Source of the DNA: Galerina marginata
Lineage: Eukaryota; Basidiomycota; Agaricomycetes; Agaricales; Galerinaceae
Assembly: GCA_023014335.1 (NCBI GenBank)
Contig: JAECYW010000026.1
Span: 186,001-250,000 of the forward strand
DNA length: 64,000 bases
Direction: 5' to 3'
In this document: piece by piece, positions 32,992-44,210 of the stretch
Layout of the letters: every line of letters starts with the position of its first letter
How positions within the stretch are numbered: position 1 is the stretch's first letter
Made by a program: the position numbers and the translations under genes
Notes under the pieces: generated by a model
What the model was told of the DNA's origin: nothing
Database searches by the model: none
The model's input: only the letters and a program-made list of their open reading frames with translations

Positions 32992-34444
32992 CAGCCTATG
33001 CCGCTAAGGTAGGGCGCGTGCACGTTCGACGAGCTGCACGTGAGGTGACTATCCGTTACAATCAGCAGGTGATCTCGTTTTACAGTGGGATCAACAATCT
33101 TTTCCCACGCTTGAAGCACATTGACAGACGCTGACCCCGAACGTTAAACTCGCAATAACTTTATTAGTTTCCCACTTTTTAAAAATATGCTTCCTACGAT
33201 CGATAGGAAATACACATTAGAACAGTCTCTAGGAAGCATATTTTTAAATTATGGCCTTGAGAGGATGTTTTTGCGGAAACACTACTTTGTCACTCTTGTA
33301 ACGCAAAAGTCACGTGCAGCTCGTCGAACGTGCACGCGCCCTACCTTATATGAAGCAATCAGCTTGGACAGTTGTCCAAAATCCATTTTATATCAGGTTG
33401 GACAACTGTCCTTTGGACAGTTTACCAACAGGATATATAAGGCGTATATAATAGGGTAGGTACTATATGATACGTACGGTAGACATGGTAGAGCTTATTT
33501 GTTTGGCTTTTGATGTGATCAATACTAATCATGTGACTTTGAATTTGCCTCTATTTACATGCTTGTTGCACATTTATGTAATTTTATGGCCTCAAATGCA
33601 AATAAATATAAATACAGAGTCTCAGGGCCACTGCCTCCATGCTATAAATGGCAACAAAGGTACAATTACCCAAAATGGCAGTGTTTAGTCAGCCTGCTAA
33701 TTTTGGACTTAGTACCAATTGCAATAAGTCCTTTAATTTATTTAATTAACACTAGAATGCTTGTATCCTAATAAGGAAGGTACCTATCGGTGTGATTTAA
33801 ATTTTAATAGGGTCTAAAAATAGATTGCGTTCTTTTGAGACCCTCTTTCCTTTTTGGGAAAATTTCCCATCAGCCAAAATTTCTCATCGCCGGCTTTTTT
33901 TCAGTTTTTTGCGTTTTTCTCTGTGGGAAAAATAGCTAGGCACAAAATTTTGATGGATTCAGGGTCAGATGGCTTGGCAGCACATTTTTTGTCAGAGGCG
34001 CAGCCACATCCGAGCACATCCTAAAAAGGCTTGGCAAACTAGCATCACTTTTCATATCTTCATGGGAAATGTGATTGATGGCATCATTTAAATGGATTCA
34101 GGATCGTCTACCTGATACGATCATTTTTCGTTAGAGGCACAGCCACATCCAAGCACATTCAGGGATGGCTTGGTAAACTGTCCAAGCTGTCAAAAAGTAA
34201 TGCGGTTTTGCCGAGCCTTTCTAGGATGTGCTCGGATGTGGCTGCGCCTCTGACAAAAAATGATCGCATCAAGTAGACGACCCTGAATCCATTTAAATGA
34301 TGCCATCAATCACATTTCCCATGAAGATATGAGCATATATATATGTTGTTGGTAAACTGTCCAAAGGACAGTTGTCCAAGCTGATATAAAATGGACTTTG
34401 GACAACTGTCCAAATTTGATGTCTTAAACTAGCAGCTACTGGTG
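32992..34444 (+). mobile_element. B element copy B4, 8-bp target duplication, just upstream of the hAT start codon
   Basis: The ends CAGCCTATGC and CACCAGTAGC (inward) are flanked by TCTCCTCT at 32,984-32,991 and 34,445-34,452. This 8-bp duplication assigns the B family to hAT-type transposition. Terminal repeats of about 60 bp (33,364-33,427 against 34,350-34,413) each contain two near-palindromic TTGGACARYTGTCCAA units. A fold-back with about 100-bp arms lies at 34,055-34,330. It is interrupted by the 340-bp MITE at 33,007. It ends about 40 bp before the transposase ATG. Confidence 0.9.
33007..33346. mobile_element. 340-bp MITE with 37-bp perfect inverted ends, TA duplication
   Basis: Begins AGGTAGGGCGCGTGCACG and ends with its exact complement; the inverted repeat is perfect over 37 bp (33,007-33,043 and 33,310-33,346). 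TA flanks it at 33,005-33,006 and 33,347-33,348. Excision in silico restores the B terminus seen in B3. TA duplication and short non-coding interior fit a Tc1/mariner-type MITE. Perfect ends suggest recent insertion. Confidence 0.9.
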
Positions 34445-34483
34445 TCTCCTCTATATGGTGCTAACACTGCCGGTTTTACATAG

Positions 34484-37400
34484 ATGCCGCATAAGGTATA
34501 CCCTCCTCGCTCTTCGCCTTGACCCGAACGGAGGCAAAAGCTTTCCAGGAAGCAACGGCGTGCGCTTGATCTACCTTCCGACAACCCTAAGTCTGGGTCT
34601 GGATCTGACTCGGACTCCGATTCATCTAAATCGCAGTCTGAGCCTCTGTCGGGAGTTGTGGAGGGCTCTGAGGGCGATTCTCAGTCGACTTCGATGCTTC
34701 AACATTTGCATTCAACTTCCAGCCCTGCCCCTGAGCCTATGCTTCAATGGTCTCATTCTACTTCAAGTCTTGCCTCTGAACCCACTCTTGCAACAATTAG
34801 CGCGAAACCCCACGATCGCGCTAAGTTTGAGAAGCGCTACAAAACGAATATGACCAGTGATGAGGATGTACTCAGTTCGTAACATCATATTCCTCTTCCC
34901 TATCCAGTATTAACATTTTTCAGAGAAACAGATGGAGCAATGGTCGTCTACTGTCTACAAACACTTCAAGATGCCACCAATTATTGCCGTTAATAAAGGA
35001 GTTGTTTCATATCTCTTTGCATGCGCTGCGTAAGCCTTTTCAGATGTTAATGCCTTTATTACCTCGGACTAATCTTCACCTCTTATCCAAGCCACCCATC
35101 GGTCATCGTTACAAGAGCCCGGCATGACGAAAGCACCGGAAACCTTGGTCGTCATGTCAAGAAATGCGAACCGATTGACTCGAGTCAAACTCGGGCTCTT
35201 GCCACCTATGCTTCAGGTTCCAAGTATACGCCCGCAAAGCATCGGATGAAGGTCGCACTCTGGGTCGCCAACCGCAATCGCCCATTCTCCATTGTTGAGG
35301 ACCCGGAACTCCTCGATATCTTTGCGGATCTTAACCCCCATTGCGAAACTCCTGGGCGTCACACAGTTTCGAGGGACGTCAAAGAGATCTTCAGACTCAG
35401 CCGTAAAGAGGTGGCGCTTTACTGCGGGTAAGTCAGACTGTTTCTATCCATGTACCAGAATCACTCATTCAAACCTGTTTCAGGCTTACCCGGGAATGCT
35501 GCATCTCATTGCGGATGGGTGGACTTCACCAAACCTTATCGCGTTCATCGGCGCCAATACCACTCTCATTATCAATGGGAAGGTTGCCTCAATTGTCCTG
35601 GATTTTATCAAGTAAGAATTGTATTCCTTATTGTTTTATGTACGAGCTCACAATGCTGTCAGGGCCACTAAGGCACACACTGGTGCATATCTTGCCACTT
35701 GTATTGCCAAATGCTTGCGAGAATACGGTATTGAGGACAAGGTGTGTACAAATTTCAATAACTGATGGTTTACTAGTACATACTAACCCTATTATGTCTT
35801 AAGATTATGACTTTCACCGCCAACAACGCTTCAAATAATGATACACTTGTCAATGAGTTATCAAGCTTGATCCTGTTGTTTGAAGGTCGAAAGTACCGTG
35901 TGCGCTGCTTCGCGCATGTTCTCAACCTTGTTACCAAAGTAAGTATTGATTTTTTCGAAGTTCTAGACCGTGTTAATAAACTGTCAGGCCGTTTTATCGC
36001 AGTTCAGCCGCCCACTCAAGCAGAATGCAGCTCTGGTTGACGATGACGATGACTCTGGAGACCCAATCGAACTCGAGCTCGATATGCTCGAAGGTGAACT
36101 CAATGGTGAGGGTATTGGCGACGAGGAGCAGGCCGTGCAAGGCGATGAAGATGAGATTGCAGAAGATGTTGCAGCAAGTGATGCCCAGGCTATTGACGGA
36201 GCCATTACCAAGGCCACTCTCAGCATCTGCCTTGATCCCTTGCCCGCTACTCAAGCAAACATTGGCTGAGTCTCCATTGCAAGTGTGAGTGACTAGATAT
36301 CGTACATTAGTAGATACTAATGAATCTTTGTCCTTTTTGTAGCTTCGCACTCTGGCGGTCAAAATTGCCAATAGTCCGACACTTCAGGAGGACCTCCAGG
36401 GTTGCTGTCATGAGGCGAAGATTGACCCAAAGAAAATGATTCGCGATGTTTGGACTTGGTGGAATTCAACTGCAGAAATGATCAAGTGTGCACTCGACCT
36501 TGCCCCTGCCCTCAAGATCCTGGTTGTCAAAGCGGACTACAATAAGACTGGACGAGGCGTTCGTCTGGCGCGTTTCAAGCTCTCGCCAGAGGAGTGGATG
36601 CTTCTCTCCTCCCTCTCTCCTTTACTTGATGTAAGTACCCGTTTTCTTTCCCTATAGACGACATGACATGACTGATAATTATTTGTAAGGTATTCCTCTT
36701 TGCAACGAACAAAATTTCTCAGAACACAGTCCCCCTTATTCACCAGGTCATCCCCTACTTCGATATGATTACGATGGCCCTCGAGGATAACATCAACAAT
36801 GATAAGCTTCCTCTTGTTGTTCGTCATGCCGCCTTGCGAGGATACTTTATGCTCAACAAGTATTATTTGCTCACTGACGAGACCATCATCTATCGGGTCG
36901 CCATGAGTATGGTTTCATTATTACATTCCACCCTTTTATTGATTATCTCCTATCATCTTTAGTCCTTCACCCTCGCTACAAGTTAACTTACTTCACCCGT
37001 GCGAAGTGGCCTACAGAATGGGTTTCCAATGTGGAAACAGTAGCCCGCAATATTTGGTCTGAAAGGTATAAGAAGTCGAGTGGTTCATTGTCAACCAATA
37101 TGGTTGAAACCCAAGGCTCGAGAGGCAATGATGTAAGTTTAATAGCTTCAATGACTTGTATAATCATTGACCGGTTCTCTTCCCAGTGTTTCTCCGCAGC
37201 CCGGCAGTATTTCAGTGTTCTGCGTGAGGACACAGCTCCTGTTGACGCCCTAGAAGAGTGGTTAAGCAGCCCCATAATCAACACACGACAAGATCCTATC
37301 ACCTATTGGACCGGAATGTGGACTGCAGGCCATCCTTTGGCTGAAATGGCACTCAATTTTCTGTCAATTCCAGGTGAGTTTTAATTATATTTCAATGAGC

Positions 37401-37665
37401 ATTCAATTTATCATTTGGGATAGCAAGCTCAACCGACGTCGAACGTGCTTTTTCAAAAGGCAGCCTTACCATTTCAAGATTTCGGCACTCTTTATCTGAC
37501 GAATCTGTGCGTGCTTCAACAGTTCTCGGCTCTTGGTCTGGTATTGAAGGTGTGATTCCGAGAGACACTATCATTGAAATGTTTGAAGATAAACATAAGC
37601 GACCAAAGAAGAAGCAGAGGATAGAAGAGCCAGCAGCTGGCGAAGACGTGATTGTAATTACTTAG
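34484..37665 (+). pseudogene. hAT transposase with BED zinc finger and hATC dimerisation domain, two nonsense codons
   Basis: About ten exons, start ATG at 34,484, stop at 37,663-37,665. In order: a basic/Ser-rich N-terminus; a BED-type finger region (VTRARHDESTGNLGRHVKKC, about 35,103-35,170); the catalytic core (MLHLIADGWTSPN, then RVRCFAHVLNLVTK); an acidic insert; the conserved ILHPRYKLTYF; and a C-terminal hATC domain (SSTDVERAFSKGS...SRFRHSLS). It cuts and pastes hAT termini. In-frame TGA codons at 34,520-34,522 and 36,267-36,269 both fit CGA-to-TGA changes. The junction near 35,428 needs a very short (31-nt) intron or carries a frameshift. Most other introns (such as GTAAGA...CTGTCAG) splice in frame. 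Confidence 0.85.
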
Positions 37666-38197
37666 GACGGCGATTTTTTCCTCTAGTCTCAGCCTGAATA
37701 TCATGCATTTTTATCTATTTATTTGTATTACCTGTGGGTATACCCACAGGTACCTGTGAATACCCGTCATTGCCTAAATACCTGCGAGTACCTGCGACCT
37801 ACAGGTTTTTGACCTGCAGGTCCGGGTGATCCGTGGGAAAATACCTGTGCAGGTCTGGGTATAGGTTTGGCGCTGAAATTACCTGTGGGTACAGGTCTGG
37901 GTAACCTACAGGTGCACCTGTGCTCAGCCCTACTTCCAAGATGCAGAATGAAAAGATGTTGGCTCTTTTTTTCATTTGGAAGCTCAGACAGACTAGAATA
38001 GAACCTTGGAAAGATTGGACTTAGAACCAGATTGTAACAGAAAAAGTGTGATCTAATGCATTACAAGCCTACAGATTCTTCATCATAATTGATACTTGAG
38101 TAACACCCTTTGGTGAAGAGCTACTTTCTTGCCTATTCTCTTTCTGCATCTCTCTTAACATATTCATGGAGGGTATTCTGCTTCTAAAGTGATGGGG

Positions 38198-41100
38198 TTA
38201 AATCAGGGATCCACATGCAACCAAAGTGCATACTTTCTGATCATCAAGGACAGAAGAAAAAATGTGTCAGTAATCAGTGTGCCAGTGATGTGGCAGCACT
38301 TACACGCTGATTGTTAAAAGGGTTTGCTTAGCAATGACTCCATGAGCATGTACAAGGGAGGTAATAACACTTACAAGCTGATTATCAAGGACAGAAGGAT
38401 AGATAGGTCAACAATCAATGTACACAAAAGATGCAGCAGCACTTACACGCTAATCATTGAGGATAGAGAAAAAGATGGATCAGTAATCAGTATGCACAAA
38501 GGACACTATGGTATTTACATTCTGATTATTAAGAACAAAGAGGAGGATAAATCAGCAATTAATATCCACAAGGAATGTGGCAGCACTTACAAGCTGATCA
38601 TCAAGGACAGAGGAAAGAATGAGTCAATGATCAGCATGCACAAGGAATGCAGCAGCACTTACACCCTGATCATTAAGGACAGTGTGAGTGATGGGTCAGT
38701 GATCAGTGTGCACAAGAGATGCAGTGGCACTTACATTCTGATCATTGAGAAAGAAATGAGTCAGCAATCAATATGCACAGAGAATGTGGCAGCACTTACA
38801 AGCTGATTGTCAAGAACAGAGGAAAAAATGAGTCAGCAATCAGTGCACACAAGGAATGCAGTGGCACTTACACCCTGATTATCAAGAACAGAGAGAAGAA
38901 TAGGTCAGTTATCAGTGTGCACAAAGAATGCAGCAGCACTTACACTCTAATTATCAAAAACAGAGGAAGTGATGGGTCAGTGATCAGCATGCACAAAGAA
39001 CATGACAGCACTTACATACTGATTGTTAGGGACAGAAAAAGAGATAGGTGAGCAATCAGCATGCATAAAGAATGCAGGAGTACTTACAGTCTGATTGTCA
39101 AGGATAAAGCAAGTGATGAGTCAGTGATCAGTATGCACAAGAAACATGGCAGCACTTACATGCTGATTGTTGAGGACAGAAGAAGTGATAAGTCAGTAAT
39201 CAGTGTGCACAAGGAATGTAGCAGCACTTACAGCCTAATTGTTGAGAACAGAGATAGTAATAGGTCAGTTATCAGTGTGCACAAAGAACATAGCAGCATT
39301 TACATGCTAATTTCAACAAAACAAAAGAAAGGACAAGTCAGTGATCAGCATGCACAAGAAATATTGCAATACTTACATACTGATTGTTGACAATAAAGAC
39401 AAAGGAATGGATGGTTCAGTGATCAGCATGCACAAGAAATGTTGCAGCACTTACAAACTGAACATCAAAGACAAAGAGAGAAGTGGGTCAGTGATCAACA
39501 TGCAAAAATTATGCAGCAGCACGTACAGCCTGATTGTCGAGGACAGAGGGAGTAATGAATCAGCAATCAGCATGCACAGGAGATGTGGTTTGAACATGGT
39601 AGCACTTACAGTCTGATTGTCAAAGACAAAGAGAAGGATGAGTCAACAATCAGTATGCATGAAAAATATGGCAGCACTTACATGCTGATTATCAAGGACA
39701 AAGATAGGGATAAGTCAGCAATCAGTGTGCACAAATGATGTGACAGTACTTACATGCTAATCATTGAGAACAGAGAGATTAATGGATCAGCAATTAGCAT
39801 GTACAAGCAATATGATAACACTTACATCCTGGTTATTGAAAACAGAGAAAGGGATGGATCAGCAATCAGCATGAACAAGGAATGTGGTGGCACTTACAGC
39901 CTGATCATCAAGGACAGAGGGATAGAAGAGTCAGCAATCAGCATGCACAAAAGATGTGGCAGCACTTACATCCTGATTATTGAGGACAAAGGAATGGATG
40001 AGTCAGCAATCAGTGTGCACAAAGAATGTGGCAGAACTTACAAGCTGATTGTCAAGGACAAAGAAAAGGATAGGTCAGCAATCAGCATACATGAGGGATG
40101 TGGCAGCATTTACATCCTGATCATTGAGGACAGATGAATAGGTCAGTAATCAGCATGCACAAAGAAGACAGCAGCACTTACAAGCTGATTGTCAAGAACA
40201 AAGGGAAGGAAAGTCAATAATCAGTGTGCACAAGAGACACAGTAATACTAACTGATCTTAAACCCTTTTTCCACAGTAACTCAAACATCTCTCGATTTTG
40301 CAATAAACCAGCAACATCAACTGCTCTTCCAAAATCCTCCCCTGGATTTTCTCCTCAGTGCTTTAATCATCTTAAAATGCACTCACTCACATATACAATC
40401 AGCATCATTTCGGTTTCCACCAATTAGGAGCTCCACCATTTCCTTGTTGTTCATTAGTACAGCAACATGAAGAGGTGCTCCAAAGTGTATTCCTGATTTC
40501 AGCTCAGCATTCTTACTGCTCTTTGATATTCATTTACTCACCATTAACTTTCGGCTTTGCTCCTGCATTAAGCAAAGCTTTAACCATCTCAAGCTTTCCA
40601 TATGCACATGCAGTACAAAGGATTGTTCCATAGTCTCCCCCTAATTGCATACTATAAATTATCTAGGTTACAAACATCAAAACAAAACACTGACCAACTT
40701 CATTCAGACATTGCCTCAACTGAGGTGCAGATGTCAGTACATTCTCCACTGCAAGGACATTGCCTGTTGCTAATGCAGATTGTAGCATTGTTTGACCAAC
40801 TTTGTTCAGATGTTGCCTTAACTGAGGTACAGACATAAGTAGAGTCTCCACAGCAAGGACATCGCCTGTTGCTAATGCAGATTGTAGCACCATTTGACCA
40901 ACTTCGTTCAGATCTTGTGGTACAGATGTAAGTAAAGTCTTCACAGCAAGAACATCGCCCATTGCTAATGCAGATTGTAGCACCATTTGACCAACTTCAT
41001 TCAGAGCATGTGATCCAGATGCAATTAGGGTTTTCACAGCAAGGACATGGCCTGTTGCTACTGCAGATTGTAGCACTGTTACGTCATCTACACCCAGAAA

Positions 41101-42560
41101 TTATGGTTATACATATGCAATCAGCAGGTGTAATCTTACCAGGTCCAGGTCCTCCATTATTCAATGTCTGAAAGGATTGTAGTAGCTCTGTCTTTTTATA
41201 TGATGTAACCAGCTGGAAATAGTTGTCAAATGTAGTGCCAGCCAATTGTACTGCCACCTGGGGATTAGCCCCTTTCTTGACTAAATGTTCAAGTTCCTCA
41301 ATAACTTGCACTGATGTTGCCAGACACTCGCGTCGAAGTATGTTATCAAACTGCTTCTGAAAGCCTTCCAGTTTTTCCCAAATATCTTGCAATGCACCCA
41401 AGGCATCACGGAGTGGAATAACAAGGAGAAGAAGAGCAAGAACTTGTCCAAACCCCCATTGGCTATCACCATTTTGATTACCCTTGTTATGCCGAAGGGT
41501 GAGCTCAATGTCAACAATGAAGAGAGTATTGATGGCAACAAGGAGTACTAGGCCAACAATGAGAAAGGCAGTGTGAGGGGTGTTCAGATTATTTCTGGCT
41601 GTGCTCGCTGAAGAAGGGAAGGTCATAAGCAGTATTAATGTTGCCCTTGTCACTACACTCACAGTTCTGCCTGCTTAAACCTAAGACATGGAGGATGGCT
41701 TTTGAAGCCATCATCAAGATGTTGGAGATGGCACCAAGAGCCATGTCAAAATATCCCCAGAACCGTTCATGCTGTCCCCGAGACCAGTTATATGAAATAT
41801 GGAGGTGGAGGAAGAAGACAAAGGGAAGGATGAGGTTAAGGCCTGGGATGAGAACAAGGAAATACATCACCAATGAAGCAATGCGCAGTGGCTGTGATGA
41901 AAAGTGTGCAGGCAGTCCAACAACTATAAGTGTGGGATCACAGCTGGGACCAAGGGGCATGCCAAATTTGGATGGATCGCTCCACAGCCATATTCCAACA
42001 GCGGCCATGAGCGAGAGGTGGATGGAACCAAGAGTAAGGACGGGCTTCTCGGAGATAAAGAACCAGATACGTTGGGCAATGCCCCGAATGCGTTTGATGA
42101 TACTAATTTCTTCCATGCTGCCGCCGACTCCCTCAGTCTGCCCCAGCAACTCCAGGAGTGGTGCAAAGAGAGCTTTGCGCCAATCGCTCCAGTTTGCTTT
42201 AATGGGGGGCCGGTCATCGCGCTTGCTTTGATAGTGGACATACAGAATAAACCAAATCCACGTGCTGGTGTTGTTCATCCAGCTAAGGTCAAGGACGACA
42301 GCGGCATGGTAACTGGTGATCGTCTGGTCGCCTCCAGCGCCTTTGGCGAGAATGATGGTGGTAAGGAGAATGGCGAAGGCGACTGCTAGCATGCCGATTG
42401 ATTGGTCTTTGATGCCATTCAGCTCGTCCATAGAAATCTTTCCATCCGAAAGATTCAGGATGACGGGCAAGAAGCATGCAAGATTTTGAGCGTATATGGC
42501 TGCGCGAACGCCAATGCCAGAGACATCTGGGTTGGAGGGGATGGTGCAGTCGACGGCCAT
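38198..42560 (-). CDS. multi-pass membrane protein with C-terminal ankyrin-like repeats
   Basis: Minus strand, start chosen at MAVDCTIPSNPDV (42,560), because this N-terminus with NPDVSGIGVRAAIYAQ matches a pattern I know from basidiomycete hypothetical membrane proteins; an upstream ATG at 42,602 is possible. Exon 1 has four or more hydrophobic spans (for example IGMLAVAFAILLTTIILA and IASLVMYFLVLIPGLNLILP). Intron GTGAGT...CTTCAG near 41,675-41,615. Exon 2 has one to two more spans and a helical linker (KKGANPQVAVQL). Intron GTAAGA...GTGTAG. Then ankyrin-like units (VLQSALATGDVLAVETLL), introns between later units, and last a 2-kb intron-like array before a short exon (38,236-38,198) ending TAA. 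Function unknown; membrane anchoring plus ankyrin repeats suggests a sensor or scaffold. Confidence 0.7.
38237..40252 (-). repeat. tandem array of 72-bp units with intron anatomy (28 intron-like segments)
   Basis: About 27 repeats, mostly 72 bp (range about 66-84), between the last two exons of the ankyrin gene. On the gene's strand each unit runs: GTAAGT (GTAAAT or GTACGT in a few), a CTGAC branch-like motif, a pyrimidine tract with TCTGTCC, and ATCAG, then one variable NNT triplet before the next GTAAGT. The first segment starts with the exon's own donor GTTAGT at 40,252 and the last ends with ATCAG at 38,237. Variable triplets include CTT, GAT, GCT, CAT, ACT, GGT, AAT, TAT and CGT; none can be a stop. 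On the plus strand the same units read as 24-residue repeats (VISMHKECSSTYTLIIKD) but with frame breaks. Confidence 0.85.
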
Positions 42561-42660
42561 GGTGGTAGAAGCGAAGAGTGCTTGCGTCACGCCCCCCCGC
42601 AATTCGGCTCCCAGTCACGGACGCCCAGATGCTCTCCTTGGTCTCCTTCAAATATCATGG

Positions 42661-43264
42661 CCACGAGTCAAAGGCACTGGATGTGTAGAAGCTGCCAAGC
42701 TCCCCGATAAACGCAGGATATTTGATGTACCAGTGCCGTTGCCTCCCATGCGTAGGCCATCGCCAACGCTCTTCTTTGCCCCCACTGTGGTAGTCTCAAA
42801 CTGCCGCTCTCTGCGATATGCCCCTCACTCAGATCTCTTTGTCTCCATCGACCCCACCTCTACAACCAGAGGTACGTTGCTTTCTCTCTTTAACCCCCAC
42901 TCTGGACCCTCGATGCCCCAATTCGGGGCCATTCCGCAGTGGGCTTCCAATCCAGAGTCGTTGCGCTGAAGCGAGCTGCGTTTCCATTTCACCCTCTGAA
43001 CCTATGTTCGCTCTACAAGGACAGCCCCAATCCAACTCGGATGCCAAATTACACTAGCAATCGAAGCCCCATTTGCAGTAAGCCGCAGCTGTAGGCGCAG
43101 GAGCAGACATGGATGCGAATTTGTGGCACGCGTCGCCGCCATTCTTGGCCTCAACGTCGAGATCGCAGCACATCGCCGCTGGGAATCCCGCTCTGCGACC
43201 CTAGGAAACTGAGGAAGCGGAATTGAGGACGGAATGCCGATGAGACGCGGAAGGTCGAGATTTT
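42661..43264. other. upstream region of the ankyrin gene, no gene resolved
   Basis: About 600 bp upstream of the minus-strand gene. A plus-strand frame (42,496-42,969, 157 codons) overlaps the gene's 5' end and shows no domain. This is likely promoter and 5' untranslated sequence. Confidence 0.4.
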
Positions 43265-44210
43265 GGTTAAACGTACGTTTTTAACTCCCTTACCTCAACT
43301 TTTTATCTTTTTTTTGTCTAAACTAATCACTCATACTCGCTCTCCAGCTCACAACCCAGCACCACCTTCAAAAAATTTGCACCACCGCCCTCCAGCCGTC
43401 GTCAACGGCGACGAACCGGACCTCCCAAACGGGTAGTTGAGATCGGTGATGTCATTCAGTCCGTTGTGGTCCGGTTGCCACATGTTGTACCACTACGCCT
43501 ATGCCTTTCAGTCCGAATCTGAGTCGGAAAGGGAACGAAGAAGAGCAGGCTGTTGAAGGAGATGGGGAAAAGGACTTTGGATCAACTGTCGAATTTGATT
43601 AAACATACGTTTTTCTCTCATTTTCTTCTATTTTCTACATTTCTTTTTGTCCTCTTTTTCGATCTATATCATTGAACTGACTATCTCCAATCGCTCTCTA
43701 GCATATTACTAACCCTCACCAACATGCAAATTTCCCCCTGCCGCCCATCAGCCGACGTCGTTATACCCACGAATGCAAACTCAAACCCAGCTCAGGAAAA
43801 GAACAAGAAGAGGACGAGAATGACATGCCGCCGAGCAGACGGAAGAGGCGGATGCACGACACGAGCGCAGGGGTGGTATGTAGGCAAGCTTGAGTCCTGG
43901 GTGGGTTGGCGGGGGCGGGGGAACCTGTTGGGGCTGAGGAGAGGAAAAGAGAAGGCTGGAACGAGATGAGGACTTCAGAGGAGGTGGTTAAATGTACGTT
44001 TTTCTCTCATTTTCCCTTCTTTTTTACTTTTACCCTTTTCATCTTTTTTTCATCTTGACCCATCGATCTGACTATCTAAAATTGTCCAACAGCATACGAC
44101 CCATCACCAACATCAAAAATTTCTGCCTCCGCCCATTGGCCGACCTTGATAGCTTCCTTGACCCTAGCTTCCAGGTCCAGATGGCCGAGATTGAGCAAAG
44201 GAAAACGTAC
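43265..44210 (+). repeat. three degenerate tandem units of 350-390 bp, each with an intron-like insert
   Basis: Each unit has '(g/a)tacgttttt(c/a)', then a pyrimidine-rich AT stretch, then a 3' splice-site-like end (ctctccag 43,347; ctctctag 43,701; tccaacag 44,092) followed by 'ca..ac(c)ca.ca' and a 'ccgccc' block. Units 1 and 3 begin GTACGT (43,273 and 43,994); unit 2 has ATACGT, so its donor is lost. Exon-like parts contain 'gaagaa'-rich, acidic-type codons. No complete protein was recovered; probably a decayed gene with internal duplication. Confidence 0.55.

Larger units (their letters stand above)
30057..37932 (+). mobile_element. complete hAT transposon, 7,876 bp, with nested insertions
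   Basis: The termini TAGGGCTGAGCAC(G/A)GGTGC are inverted at 30,057 and 37,932, and the 8-bp target duplication CTTCCAAG is at 30,049-30,056 and 37,933-37,940. Subterminal regions are full of 'acctgtgggtac' and 'cctgcaggt' motifs in both orientations (30,070-30,220 and 37,725-37,920), probable transposase-binding sites. Inside are the transposase (plus strand), a small minus-strand gene (31,521-31,977) and element B4, itself holding a MITE. The transposase carries stops, so the copy is probably not autonomous now. Confidence 0.93.

Noticed and set aside
38237..40252. A CRISPR array
   Set aside because: Units are imperfect 72-bp repeats without alternating unique spacers, and the genome is eukaryotic with introns and transposons.
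42402..42969. Plus-strand frames opposite the 5' end of the ankyrin gene
   Set aside because: They overlap the well-supported minus-strand exon and contain no domain.
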